This document shows positions 1 through 4,770 of a stretch of DNA of 6,089 nucleotides, piece after piece. The notes under the pieces were generated by a model, which was not told the DNA's origin, did not search any database, and saw nothing but the letters and a program-made list of their open reading frames with translations. Position numbers and translations under genes: made by a program. Every line of letters begins with the position of its first letter. Positions within the stretch are counted from its first letter, which is position 1. The stretch comes from Candidatus Aenigmatarchaeota archaeon (lineage in GTDB: Archaea > Aenigmatarchaeota > Aenigmatarchaeia > Aenigmatarchaeales > DAIDAN01): the NCBI GenBank assembly GCA_027310605.1, contig DAIDAN010000033.1, positions 1 through 6,089 on the forward strand, read 5' to 3'.

Positions 1-157
1 TACCTGATGTATTCTGCGTCCAGTTGAGGTAAAGCACATCAGGCGTGGCGTTGAAGTTCTGCACCGGCTGGCTCCACACCGAGAACGCGGGCGAAGCTGC
101 CAGGAACAAGGCGGCTGCAATAAATGCGGCTAAAAAGAGCTTCATCCCCATTCCCAT
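1..157 (-). CDS. Secreted or surface protein, N-terminal fragment (cut by left edge)
   Basis: Only the first 52 codons are in the window; the rest lies beyond base 1. The translation starts MGMGMKLFLAAFIAAALF and has a classic Sec signal peptide: a Lys near the N-terminus, a hydrophobic core of about 15 Ala/Leu/Phe/Ile residues, then a small-residue cleavage region (ASPAFS before VWSQ). The visible mature part reads VWSQPVQNFNATPDVLYLNW, with Asn-rich, beta-like sequence typical of an extracellular protein. Three in-frame ATGs occur at 157, 151 and 145. A GGTGAT ribosome binding site at 162-167 lies 4 nt from the first and 10 nt from the second, so 157 or 151 is the likely start. A TATA-like box (199-210) stands upstream at a good distance. 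The function cannot be told from this fragment; a cell-surface or exported role is inferred from the signal peptide alone. Confidence 0.8.
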   Translation of the reverse strand, partial: MGMGMKLFLAAFIAAALFLAASPAFSVWSQPVQNFNATPDVLYLNWTQNTSG

Positions 158-161
158 TCCA

Positions 162-167
162 ATCACC
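162..167 (-). promoter_or_regulatory. Ribosome binding site of the left-edge secreted gene
   Basis: On the minus strand this reads GGTGAT, complementary to the usual 16S rRNA 3' end (ATCACC). It lies 4 nt before the ATG at 157 and 10 nt before the ATG at 151, which favours these over the ATG at 145. The same hexamer with the same 4-nt spacing precedes the zinc-ribbon reading frame at 4771. Confidence 0.6.
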
Positions 168-198
168 AAAACCTACAAGAAAACAGATAGAAAAGCCG

Positions 199-210
199 AT
201 ATATATAATT
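199..210 (-). promoter_or_regulatory. TATA-like promoter element of the left-edge secreted gene
   Basis: The minus strand reads AATTATATATATC, a close match to the archaeal TATA box. Counting about 26 nt downstream from its centre puts the transcript start near 178-180, giving a leader of about 20 nt that contains the GGTGAT site at 162-167. The start position is inferred from spacing only. Confidence 0.55.
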
Positions 211-221
211 TCAGATTATTG

Positions 222-234
222 CATTACGACTTGA
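222..234 (+). repeat. Left arm of a perfect 13-bp inverted repeat
   Basis: CATTACGACTTGA here is the exact reverse complement of TCAAGTCGTAATG at 441-453. The match stops at both edges. The arms enclose about 206 bp, including a second inverted repeat pair and the 297-352 palindrome. Confidence 0.7.
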
Positions 235-239
235 ACTCA

Positions 240-254
240 AAATATTAATACGAA
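240..254 (+). repeat. Left arm of a 15-bp near-perfect inverted repeat
   Basis: The left arm AAATATTAATACGAA pairs with the reverse complement of 355-369 (AAATATCAATACGAA), 14 of 15 matching. The right arm begins 2 nt after the end of the 297-352 palindrome; the left arm is 42 nt before it, across a GC-rich stretch with a GCCGGCCGGC palindrome (264-273). Confidence 0.65.
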
Positions 255-296
255 CTTTAAGCTGCCGGCCGGCTGTCATCAGCGTTCCTGCAAACT

Positions 297-352
297 TGCA
301 CGAAAATCCTTCGGATTTTCGGCATGCCGAAAAGCTGAAAGCTTTTCGTGCA
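297..352. repeat. Two-hairpin palindromic element (copy A)
   Basis: Within 56 bases there are two perfect 9-bp hairpins with 3-nt loops: 301-321 (CGAAAATCC, loop TTC) and 328-348 (CGAAAAGCT, loop GAA). They are joined by the palindrome GCATGC and flanked by TGCA on each side, which can pair as an outer stem. The same DNA can also fold as one long hairpin, because TGCACGAAAA at the left end is the reverse complement of TTTTCGTGCA at the right end and the centre TTTTCGGCATGCCGAAAA is itself palindromic. Read on the minus strand it starts GCACGAAAAGCT-TTC-AGCTTTTCGGCATGC, nearly the same as the element at 4634. It does not end in a T-run, so it is not a typical terminator. Confidence 0.85.
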
Positions 353-354
353 GA

Positions 355-369
355 TTCGTATTGATATTT
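355..369 (-). repeat. Right arm of the 15-bp inverted repeat
   Basis: Partner of 240-254 with one mismatch (see that entry). It lies directly after the palindrome 297-352 and directly before the stop codon of the possible micro-ORF at 371-481. Confidence 0.65.
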
Positions 370-370
370 A

Positions 371-481
371 TTATGAATTGAATTGAAAAATCAGCACGCC
401 GTTAGAGCCGAGAATTAGAATGCCAGCAAATGCAATGAAATCAAGTCGTAATGTTATCGGCGTATCTGAAACGATTCGCAA
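371..481 (-). CDS. Possible 36-aa membrane micro-protein downstream of thrC
   Basis: Starting at TTG (481), with a good AGGAG ribosome binding site at 489-493 and 7-nt spacing, a 36-codon frame runs to TAA at 371-373. The peptide begins LRIVSDTPITLRLDF and then has a hydrophobic stretch (IAFAGILILG, then VLIFQF) that could form one membrane helix. It lies 40 nt after the thrC stop on the same strand, so it could share the thrC transcript. Against it: the start codon is weak, an open frame of this length is common by chance, and the inverted-repeat arm 441-453 lies inside it. I do not recognise a family. Treat it as a candidate only. Confidence 0.25.
   Translation of the reverse strand: MRIVSDTPITLRLDFIAFAGILILGSNGVLIFQFNS
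441..453 (-). repeat. Right arm of the perfect 13-bp inverted repeat
   Basis: Partner of 222-234 (see that entry). On the plus strand it reads TCAAGTCGTAATG. Confidence 0.7.
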
Positions 482-521
482 TGTTGCGCTCCTGATGCTG
501 ACTCGTAATGAAATTCGTTCC

Positions 522-1655
522 TTATCTGAAGGGATGCTTCAGCCCGTGCCCGCTCACAACGGAGACAACTTTCTTTCCCGCGAAAACATTTTTTTCGCGC
601 TTCGCCAGCTTCAGCAATCCCGCTGTCGCGGCAGCGCCGCCGGGCTCCGCGTAAATCCCTTCGGAGCCGAGAACTTTTATCGCGCTCCTTATTTCCGGGT
701 CGCTCACGCTCGTCGCAAAGCCCTTGCTCTCGCGCAGCGCCGACAGCGCCTCCAACCCATCTATGGGGTTGCCGCAGGCGATAGCATCCGCGAAAGTGCG
801 CGGCTCCATTATTGGTTCAATCCGAGATTCATTCTTATCGAACGCGCGGGCTACAGGATTGCATCTTTCGGCCTGCACGCCGACAAGCTTTGGAAGTTTT
901 TTCGCGAGCCCAACGGTTTTCATTTCCTTCAGCGCCTTCCAGACCGCATAAATAAGCGTGCCGTTTCCAATCGGGCAGACAATATAATCTGTTGTTGGAA
1001 GCTGCTCTATTGTCTCAAAACCAACCGACTTCTCCCCTTCGCCGCGATAGGGATAATCCCCAGCCAGAAAGTAATGGCGTCTTGATTCAAGCTCTGCCGC
1101 TATCGCAGCATCCTCGTAAGTTCCGCGCACATGCTTTATTTCCGCGCCGTATGCAAGTATCTGCGATAATTTTTCCTTCGGGGTATTGTCAGGCACGAAT
1201 ATTTTCGCATGAATCCCCGCTCGCGCGCAGTAGGCGGCGACCGAAGCTCCCATGTTTCCGGTTGTCGCGCATACAACCCTTTTCGCTTCCAGCTCAATAG
1301 CTCTTGATATCTCGACAGCCGAGCCCCTGTCCTTGAACGAGCCTGTCGGATTCGCGCTCTCCATCTTGAAGAAAATTTTTGCGCCTGTTTGCCTGCCAAT
1401 GCCTGCGGACGGGAGCAGCGGCGTGCCGCCTTCGCCCATCGTTACCGATGCGCGCGAGACAGGATAAAAGATTTTGTATTTCCAGTGAGATGGCTGTTGC
1501 TTCCGAAACTCCGCCCCGCTCTTCCGCAATTCCCTGCGAATTTTTACGTAGTCATACCGCATGTCGAGCGAGCCTCCGCACTCGCACCTGTACTTCATTT
1601 TCCCGAAACCGTAAGTCTTTCCGCACCTGAAGCAGCGGTAGCCTATGGCGAACAT
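522..1655 (-). CDS. thrC: Threonine synthase
   Basis: A pyridoxal-phosphate enzyme that converts O-phosphohomoserine to threonine and phosphate, the last step of threonine synthesis in the cytoplasm. At 377 aa it is close to the usual length of the short, archaeal-type enzymes. An N-terminal zinc-ribbon-like stretch has Cys8, Cys11, Cys24 and Cys26. The fold type II core follows: EGGTPL (75-80), the cofactor lysine in NPTGSFKDRG (Lys108), the TTGNMGASVAAY loop (131-142), PIGNGTLI (228-235), EPGGAAATAG (337-346) and a C-terminal SGHGLKHP (368-375), where family members usually have TGHGLKDP. The ATG at 1655 gives a complete zinc ribbon; no clear Shine-Dalgarno precedes it, but a TATA-like box lies about 40 nt upstream. 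Diaminopropionate lyase-like or cysteate synthase relatives share this fold, but the zinc ribbon plus GHGLK ending favours ThrC. It is transcribed divergently from rtcA. Confidence 0.92.
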   Translation of the reverse strand: MFAIGYRCFRCGKTYGFGKMKYRCECGGSLDMRYDYVKIRRELRKSGAEFRKQQPSHWKYKIFYPVSRASVTMGEGGTPLLPSAGIGRQTGAKIFFKMESANPTGSFKDRGSAVEISRAIELEAKRVVCATTGNMGASVAAYCARAGIHAKIFVPDNTPKEKLSQILAYGAEIKHVRGTYEDAAIAAELESRRHYFLAGDYPYRGEGEKSVGFETIEQLPTTDYIVCPIGNGTLIYAVWKALKEMKTVGLAKKLPKLVGVQAERCNPVARAFDKNESRIEPIMEPRTFADAIACGNPIDGLEALSALRESKGFATSVSDPEIRSAIKVLGSEGIYAEPGGAAATAGLLKLAKREKNVFAGKKVVSVVSGHGLKHPFR

Positions 1656-1692
1656 AATTTCTTTTTGATTTTCCGGAAGAAAAAGGTTTCGC

Positions 1693-1702
1693 TATTTATG
1701 TA
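1693..1702 (-). promoter_or_regulatory. TATA-like promoter element of thrC
   Basis: The minus strand reads TACATAAATA. A start about 26 nt downstream, near 1671, would leave a leader of about 16 nt before the thrC ATG. The surrounding stretch is AT-rich, in contrast to the GC-richer genes. Confidence 0.45.
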
Positions 1703-1724
1703 TTTGAATTTTGTGAACTGAAGT

Positions 1725-1738
1725 CGGATAGTAATCCG
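1725..1738. promoter_or_regulatory. Small inverted repeat between divergent promoters (possible operator)
   Basis: CGGAT-AGTA-ATCCG is a 5-bp inverted repeat with a 4-nt centre, lying between the thrC and rtcA TATA-like boxes, about 23 nt upstream of the former. The placement suits a regulator binding site, but the repeat is short and no regulator gene is nearby. Confidence 0.2.
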
Positions 1739-1775
1739 TTCCCTAATGATTATTTTAAGATGCGATGCTCAATAT

Positions 1776-1790
1776 CTTTATGCTAAATAC
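1776..1790 (+). promoter_or_regulatory. TATA-like promoter region of rtcA
   Basis: The sequence CTTTATGCTAAATAC offers two overlapping TATA-like matches (CTTTATGC and TAAATAC). Starts about 26 nt downstream would fall near 1805-1813, leaving a leader of about 22-30 nt before the ATG at 1835. Neither match is strong. Confidence 0.35.
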
Positions 1791-1834
1791 CGTGCTTTAA
1801 CAAGCGGCTGTTTTTGCTGCTCGAGGCAGACTAT

Positions 1835-2842
1835 ATGATGCTCGACGGCTCCGAGGCGGGCGGGCAGTTCGTCAGGACAGCTTGCGCGCTTTCCGCTGTA
1901 ACGGGAAAACCTGTAACGGTAAAAAACATCCGCGGCGCGCGCCCCGAGCCGGGATTGAAGATTCAGCACATAGAGGGAATACGCGCTCTCGGGGAATTGT
2001 GCAGCGCGGAAATCAGCGGACTGGAAAAAGGCTCGCGCCTCCTCGAATTCGCTCCTCGCAAATTCTCGGAGAAAGACTTGGAGATAAAAGTCTCTACAGC
2101 TGGCTCGATAGGGCTTGTGCTTCAGGCGCTGCTGATAGCCGCAGTGAAGTTTGAGAAAGAAGTGAAAATCAGTTTTAACGGCGGCGGCACCTGGGGAAAA
2201 TGGGCGCCGCCTGTTTTGTATCTTGAAAAGATTTTGTTTCCGCTTTTGGGCTGCGAAAACTCGATAATTATCGATTACAGGAAGGACGGCTTTTATCCGG
2301 TTGGCGGCGCGGATATCGAAGTAGTGGTGAAGCCGCTCAAGCCGAAGGAAATCAATCTGCTGGAAAAGGGAAAGCTTCTGGAAATAAAAATTTTTTCCAT
2401 TGCTTCCGAAAGCCTGAAGAAAGCGAGCGTCGCGGAAAGGCAGGCGCAAGCAGCGGAGTTTTTTCTCGCGGAAAAATTTTCCGTCCCGATAGCTGCGGAA
2501 AAGAAATATGTTCCCTCCGCTTCCGCGGGCTCCGGAGTTCTTGTTGCCGGGAAATATGAAAATTCCCTGTTGGGCGGCGATGCAATCGGAGAGATGGGGA
2601 AGAAAGCGGAGGAAGTCGGAAGGGAGGCTGCGAAAAACTTTTTATCGGAAACCGGCGGCGCGGTTGACAGGCATTCCGCGGATATGCTCCTGCCCTTCAT
2701 GGCTTTCGCGGGCAAGGGAAGTTTCATGACAAGCAAAATAACGCATCACATCATTTCGAATTGCCAAGTGATAGAAAAGTTTTTGCCCGTGAAATTCGGG
2801 ATTGACAGTGAAAAAAATATTGTGAATGTGAAGAAAGTTTGA
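1835..2842 (+). CDS. rtcA: RNA 3'-terminal phosphate cyclase
   Basis: RtcA uses ATP to convert RNA 3'-phosphate ends to 2',3'-cyclic phosphates through a covalent histidine-AMP intermediate, and acts in RNA end repair. Length is 335 aa, near the family norm of about 340. Landmarks from the ATG: LDGSEAGGQFVR (3-14), TGKPVTV (23-29), RPEPGLKIQH (36-45), STAGSIGLVLQALL (87-100), GGGTWGKWAPP (116-126), DGFYPVGGAD (151-160), VDRHSADMLLPFMAFAGKG (277-295), and THHIISN, where His305 matches the AMP-accepting histidine of E. coli RtcA. Odd points: the first loop is two residues shorter than the usual DGxxGEGGGQ, GGTD has become GGTW, and the signature GGG is GGA. The ATG at 1835 (or 1838) is preferred because family proteins start just before the LDG motif and GAGG lies at 1824-1827; an in-frame TTG at 1814 would add seven residues. 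It diverges from thrC and converges on hsp20. Confidence 0.88.
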   Translation: MMLDGSEAGGQFVRTACALSAVTGKPVTVKNIRGARPEPGLKIQHIEGIRALGELCSAEISGLEKGSRLLEFAPRKFSEKDLEIKVSTAGSIGLVLQALLIAAVKFEKEVKISFNGGGTWGKWAPPVLYLEKILFPLLGCENSIIIDYRKDGFYPVGGADIEVVVKPLKPKEINLLEKGKLLEIKIFSIASESLKKASVAERQAQAAEFFLAEKFSVPIAAEKKYVPSASAGSGVLVAGKYENSLLGGDAIGEMGKKAEEVGREAAKNFLSETGGAVDRHSADMLLPFMAFAGKGSFMTSKITHHIISNCQVIEKFLPVKFGIDSEKNIVNVKKV

Positions 2843-2861
2843 ATTATCGATATGAATTGAT

Positions 2862-2957
2862 TCACATCATTATGACTGGTTTGAATAACGCTGATAATAG
2901 CGCTGCGATAAAACGCTTAACAGCCGTTCTGAATTTTCTGATTCGTAATGATTTCAT
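2862..2957 (-). CDS. Possible 31-aa basic micro-protein overlapping the hsp20 stop
   Basis: The ATG (2957-2955) overlaps the hsp20 TGA in an ATGA arrangement, the classic geometry of translational coupling. The frame runs 31 codons to TGA at 2862-2864. The peptide starts MKSLRIRKFRTAVKRF and continues with a hydrophobic IAALLSALF stretch; it has eight Lys/Arg and no Asp or Glu, so it would be a strongly cationic, possibly amphipathic or membrane-binding peptide. It fills most of the gap between hsp20 and the convergent rtcA. No family is recognised. An open frame of 31 codons is easily expected by chance, and part of it coincides with the short sequence shared with the thrC 3' flank, so confidence is low. 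Confidence 0.3.
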   Translation of the reverse strand: MKSLRIRKFRTAVKRFIAALLSALFKPVIMM

Positions 2958-3445
2958 TCAGGTTTTATCTCCCTGACTTTCTTCCTCTCCGCCTTCGGCA
3001 TCGTCACGACGAGCAGCTCGTTCTCGAACTTGGCGCGCGACTCTTCCGGCTTGACAACATAAGGCAGCGGCATAACCCTCTGCATCGAACCGTAGGAGCG
3101 CTCCTGCCTGAAAAAATTCTTCTCCCTCTGCACGACCTGCTTTTTCTTTTCCGCGGAAATCTCAATCGAGTTTTCCGTGACTTTCAATCTTATCTCGTCC
3201 TTCGAGAAGCCTGGCAGGTCTGCTTTCGCAACAAGCTCATCCTTTTCATTTTCTGAAAAACGGACGGGTATGACTTTTGATGGGGGCGCTTCCTTGATAT
3301 CAATGCCGTGCCAGAACGGCATTCTCAGGAACTGCCGCATCATATCGTGAATATCCTCCTCCATGTTAATCAGATTTTCCATTTGCTTTGCAGGCTCGAA
3401 CCATAACTCGCTCTTTTTTCCCTTCTTCTCTTTTTGTTTCGGCAT
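2954..3445 (-). CDS. hsp20: Small heat-shock protein, Hsp20 / alpha-crystallin family
   Basis: An ATP-independent cytoplasmic chaperone that holds unfolding proteins in large oligomers. Length is 163 aa. A charged N-terminal arm (1-57, starting MPKQKEKKGKK) leads into the alpha-crystallin domain (about 58-150) with ADLPGFSKDEIRLKV (75-89), ENSIEISAEK (91-100), the RSYGSMQRVMPLP segment (116-128) and the closing strand AKFENELLVVTMPK (138-151), which corresponds to the usual A-x-x-x-n-G-v-L motif with Gly replaced by Glu. No clear C-terminal I-x-I/V motif is seen (the end is KKVREIKPE), so oligomer contacts may differ. The ATG at 3445 is chosen over an upstream TTG (3463) because a strong TATA box centred at about 3471 would start transcription at or next to this ATG, making the mRNA leaderless. 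It lies 108 nt after nog1 on the same strand but has its own promoter. Confidence 0.9.
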   Translation of the reverse strand: MPKQKEKKGKKSELWFEPAKQMENLINMEEDIHDMMRQFLRMPFWHGIDIKEAPPSKVIPVRFSENEKDELVAKADLPGFSKDEIRLKVTENSIEISAEKKKQVVQREKNFFRQERSYGSMQRVMPLPYVVKPEESRAKFENELLVVTMPKAERKKVREIKPE

Positions 3446-3466
3446 ACCGATATTTGCGCGCAAGGG

Positions 3467-3476
3467 TTTATAAAAA
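3467..3476 (-). promoter_or_regulatory. Strong TATA box of hsp20 (leaderless transcript expected)
   Basis: The minus strand reads TTTTTATAAA, close to the archaeal TATA consensus. Its centre is 26-27 nt from the A of the hsp20 ATG at 3445, so the transcript should begin at or within a base or two of the start codon. This decides the start codon choice. Confidence 0.65.
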
Positions 3477-3553
3477 TTTGTATTACGGGACAGAACAACA
3501 TTATAAAATAAAGGATTTGGCGCAGAAGTTTTTGGACAATACGGATGATTGTT

Positions 3554-4594
3554 TTAACCCTTTTCATCCCTTCTCTCCAGCCTCCTGAAATATTTTCCGC
3601 TTATTTTTTCGTCTTTCGCCTTTTCCTCAAGAATTTTTTTCAGCAGTTCCATCCCTTCCCCAGTCTCGCAGGATAAAGGAATTATTTTTTCCCCTGTCAG
3701 CCTTTCAAGCTCGCCTAATTCCTTTCCGCCGAGAATGTCGGTCTTGTTCGCAACCGCTATCGTTGGTTTTTTGAATTCTTTTTTTATTTGCGCAAAAAGA
3801 TTTGCTTGCTTTTCAAGCGGCCCCGCAATCTCGCTCAGGTCGAAGACATAGACAACCAAGTCGGCTATCGCTTTCATCGACGCTACAGCCTGCTTTTCAA
3901 TTTTGTTGCGCTTCTCGAGCGGGCGGTCAAGCAAACCGGGAGTGTCTATTACCTGAAGTCTGGCAAAGCCAGCCTCGAAATATCCAGCCATCAACCCCCT
4001 TGTTGTGAACGCGTACGGCTCGATTTCCGGCTTGCTTCCCGTCAGCCTGAAAAGCAGCGAGGTTTTCCCCGCGTTCGGCATTCCCGCTATAACGAGAGTC
4101 GGCAGCTCCTGCAAATCAGGCAGCCTCTTCAGATAACGAAGCTCGAACGAATCTGAGAATATTTTTTTATTCCTGCGCAGGAAGGAGGCTGCCCGGCCGT
4201 AAAATTCCTTCCGCAGTTTCCGCGCGTCCTGCGTGTGCCTCGCATGTTTCAACTCGCGCAGGCAATCGATTTGCACCTGCTTTATTTTTTTCGCCATCCA
4301 TTTCAGCTGCGAAATATTCTTCTCCAGATTCCCGCGCTTCATATAGACTTCCATCAGCTCCTTGTAGATTTCCGGAAGCCCCGCAACATCTGGAAACGAG
4401 CCAGCCTCTTTCCTTATCTGCTCGGAAAGTATCGAACCCAATGTCTTTGTCCTTATCCCTTCCTTCTGCTTCGCCTTCTCAACCATACTGCCACAGACAG
4501 AAGCAAGCTCCGCCTTTTTCGAAGCATCAGCAAGCGCGCTCTCTATCAGCTGTTCCGCGTCTATCAGGAAAATCCTCTTGAACGGGTTTTTCAT
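3554..4594 (-). CDS. nog1: Nog1-family GTPase, large ribosomal subunit assembly
   Basis: A TRAFAC-class GTPase of the Obg/Nog1 group, expected to act in maturation of the large ribosomal subunit. Length is 346 aa, typical for archaeal Nog1. Residues 1-160 form the helical N-terminal domain, including FPDVAGLPEIYKELMEVYM (67-85). The G domain follows: G1 GMPNAGKTS (171-179), G2 threonines in YAFTTRG (194-200), G3 DTPGLLDRPLEKRNKIEKQA (217-236), which is a Nog1 hallmark, G4 NKTD (283-286) and G5 SCETGEG (308-314). All nucleotide-binding motifs look intact. The tail after 325 is short and charged. The ATG at 4594 follows a GGTTGAT stretch at 5-nt spacing that resembles a weak ribosome binding site. 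A TATA-like box and the three-hairpin element lie directly upstream; hsp20 follows on the same strand. Confidence 0.9.
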   Translation of the reverse strand: MKNPFKRIFLIDAEQLIESALADASKKAELASVCGSMVEKAKQKEGIRTKTLGSILSEQIRKEAGSFPDVAGLPEIYKELMEVYMKRGNLEKNISQLKWMAKKIKQVQIDCLRELKHARHTQDARKLRKEFYGRAASFLRRNKKIFSDSFELRYLKRLPDLQELPTLVIAGMPNAGKTSLLFRLTGSKPEIEPYAFTTRGLMAGYFEAGFARLQVIDTPGLLDRPLEKRNKIEKQAVASMKAIADLVVYVFDLSEIAGPLEKQANLFAQIKKEFKKPTIAVANKTDILGGKELGELERLTGEKIIPLSCETGEGMELLKKILEEKAKDEKISGKYFRRLERRDEKG

Positions 4595-4619
4595 ATTTTA
4601 TCAACCGCAATCAAGCTGC

Positions 4620-4628
4620 AAAAATATC
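4620..4628 (-). promoter_or_regulatory. TATA-like promoter element of nog1
   Basis: The minus strand reads GATATTTTT. About 26 nt downstream of its centre is near 4598, so the leader would be only a few bases. The three-hairpin element at 4634-4708 begins 5 nt further upstream, so the space for upstream promoter elements is largely hairpin DNA. Confidence 0.35.
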
Positions 4629-4633
4629 CTCTC

Positions 4634-4708
4634 GCACGAAAAGCTTCGCTTTTCGGCACGCACAGAAAGCAAGGCTTTCTGGCGGAGCCGCGAACGAAGT
4701 TCGCGTGC
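4634..4708. repeat. Three-hairpin palindromic element (copy B)
   Basis: Three perfect hairpins with 3-nt loops follow one another: 4637-4655 (stem CGAAAAGC, loop TTC), 4663-4681 (stem CAGAAAGC, loop AAG) and 4689-4705 (stem CGCGAAC, loop GAA). The unit is bounded by GCACG on the left (4634-4638) and CGTGC on the right (4704-4708), which could pair as an outer stem. The first hairpin with its flank, GCACGAAAAGC-TTC-GCTTTTCGGCACGC, matches copy A (minus strand, 323-351) apart from one extra T-A pair at the stem tip and a C/T change. It sits between the nog1 promoter and the transposase remnant. Confidence 0.85.
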
Positions 4709-4710
4709 CT

Positions 4711-4733
4711 GCCAAAAACGCAAAACATTTTTG
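4711..4733 (+). repeat. Probable left terminal inverted repeat of the IS remnant
   Basis: The core GCAAAACATTTTT (4720-4732) corresponds to the reverse complement of 5273-5287 (GCAAAAAACATTTTT), differing by a 2-nt A-run length change. It lies 38 nt before the transposase start. The outer part (GCCAAAAAC) matches less well, and no target duplication is clear. Confidence 0.5.
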
Positions 4734-4760
4734 TGCCTGTGGATAGGGCAAGAGTTCGCA

Positions 4761-4766
4761 GGTGAT
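4761..4766 (+). promoter_or_regulatory. Ribosome binding site of the transposase zinc-ribbon frame
   Basis: GGTGAT lies 4 nt before the ATG at 4771 and fixes that start. Confidence 0.55.
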
Positions 4767-4770
4767 AACT

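Larger units (their letters stand above)
158..521. other. Gene-poor stretch with nested inverted repeats
   Basis: This roughly 360-base stretch lies between the secreted gene and the 3' end of threonine synthase, which share the minus strand. It holds the secreted gene's promoter, two pairs of long-range inverted repeats (222-234 with 441-453, and 240-254 with 355-369), the two-hairpin palindrome at 297-352 and a possible micro-ORF at 371-481. Short TCGTAATG-like motifs recur here (RC at 222-229; 446-453; 503-510). I see no tRNA, rRNA or convincing longer gene. Confidence 0.6.

Noticed and set aside
264..273. GCCGGCCGGC palindrome as an operator or restriction-related site
   Set aside because: A short GC palindrome by itself is weak evidence, and no second copy or partner gene is nearby.
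297..352. CRISPR or integron attC-like site
   Set aside because: There is no regular spacer-repeat series, and the core sites of attC are absent. The hairpins are simple perfect palindromes.
420..1085. 221-codon plus-strand open frame
   Set aside because: Most of it is antisense to threonine synthase, which has all family motifs in its own frame. The long frame is a by-product of codon use.
1778..2449. 223-codon minus-strand open frame
   Set aside because: Antisense to rtcA, which has clear family motifs; the translation shows no recognisable domain.
3370..3567. 65-codon minus-strand frame with hydrophobic segments between nog1 and hsp20
   Set aside because: It overlaps the nog1 end and runs through the hsp20 TATA box and coding start in another frame. 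The promoter and Hsp20 evidence are much stronger.
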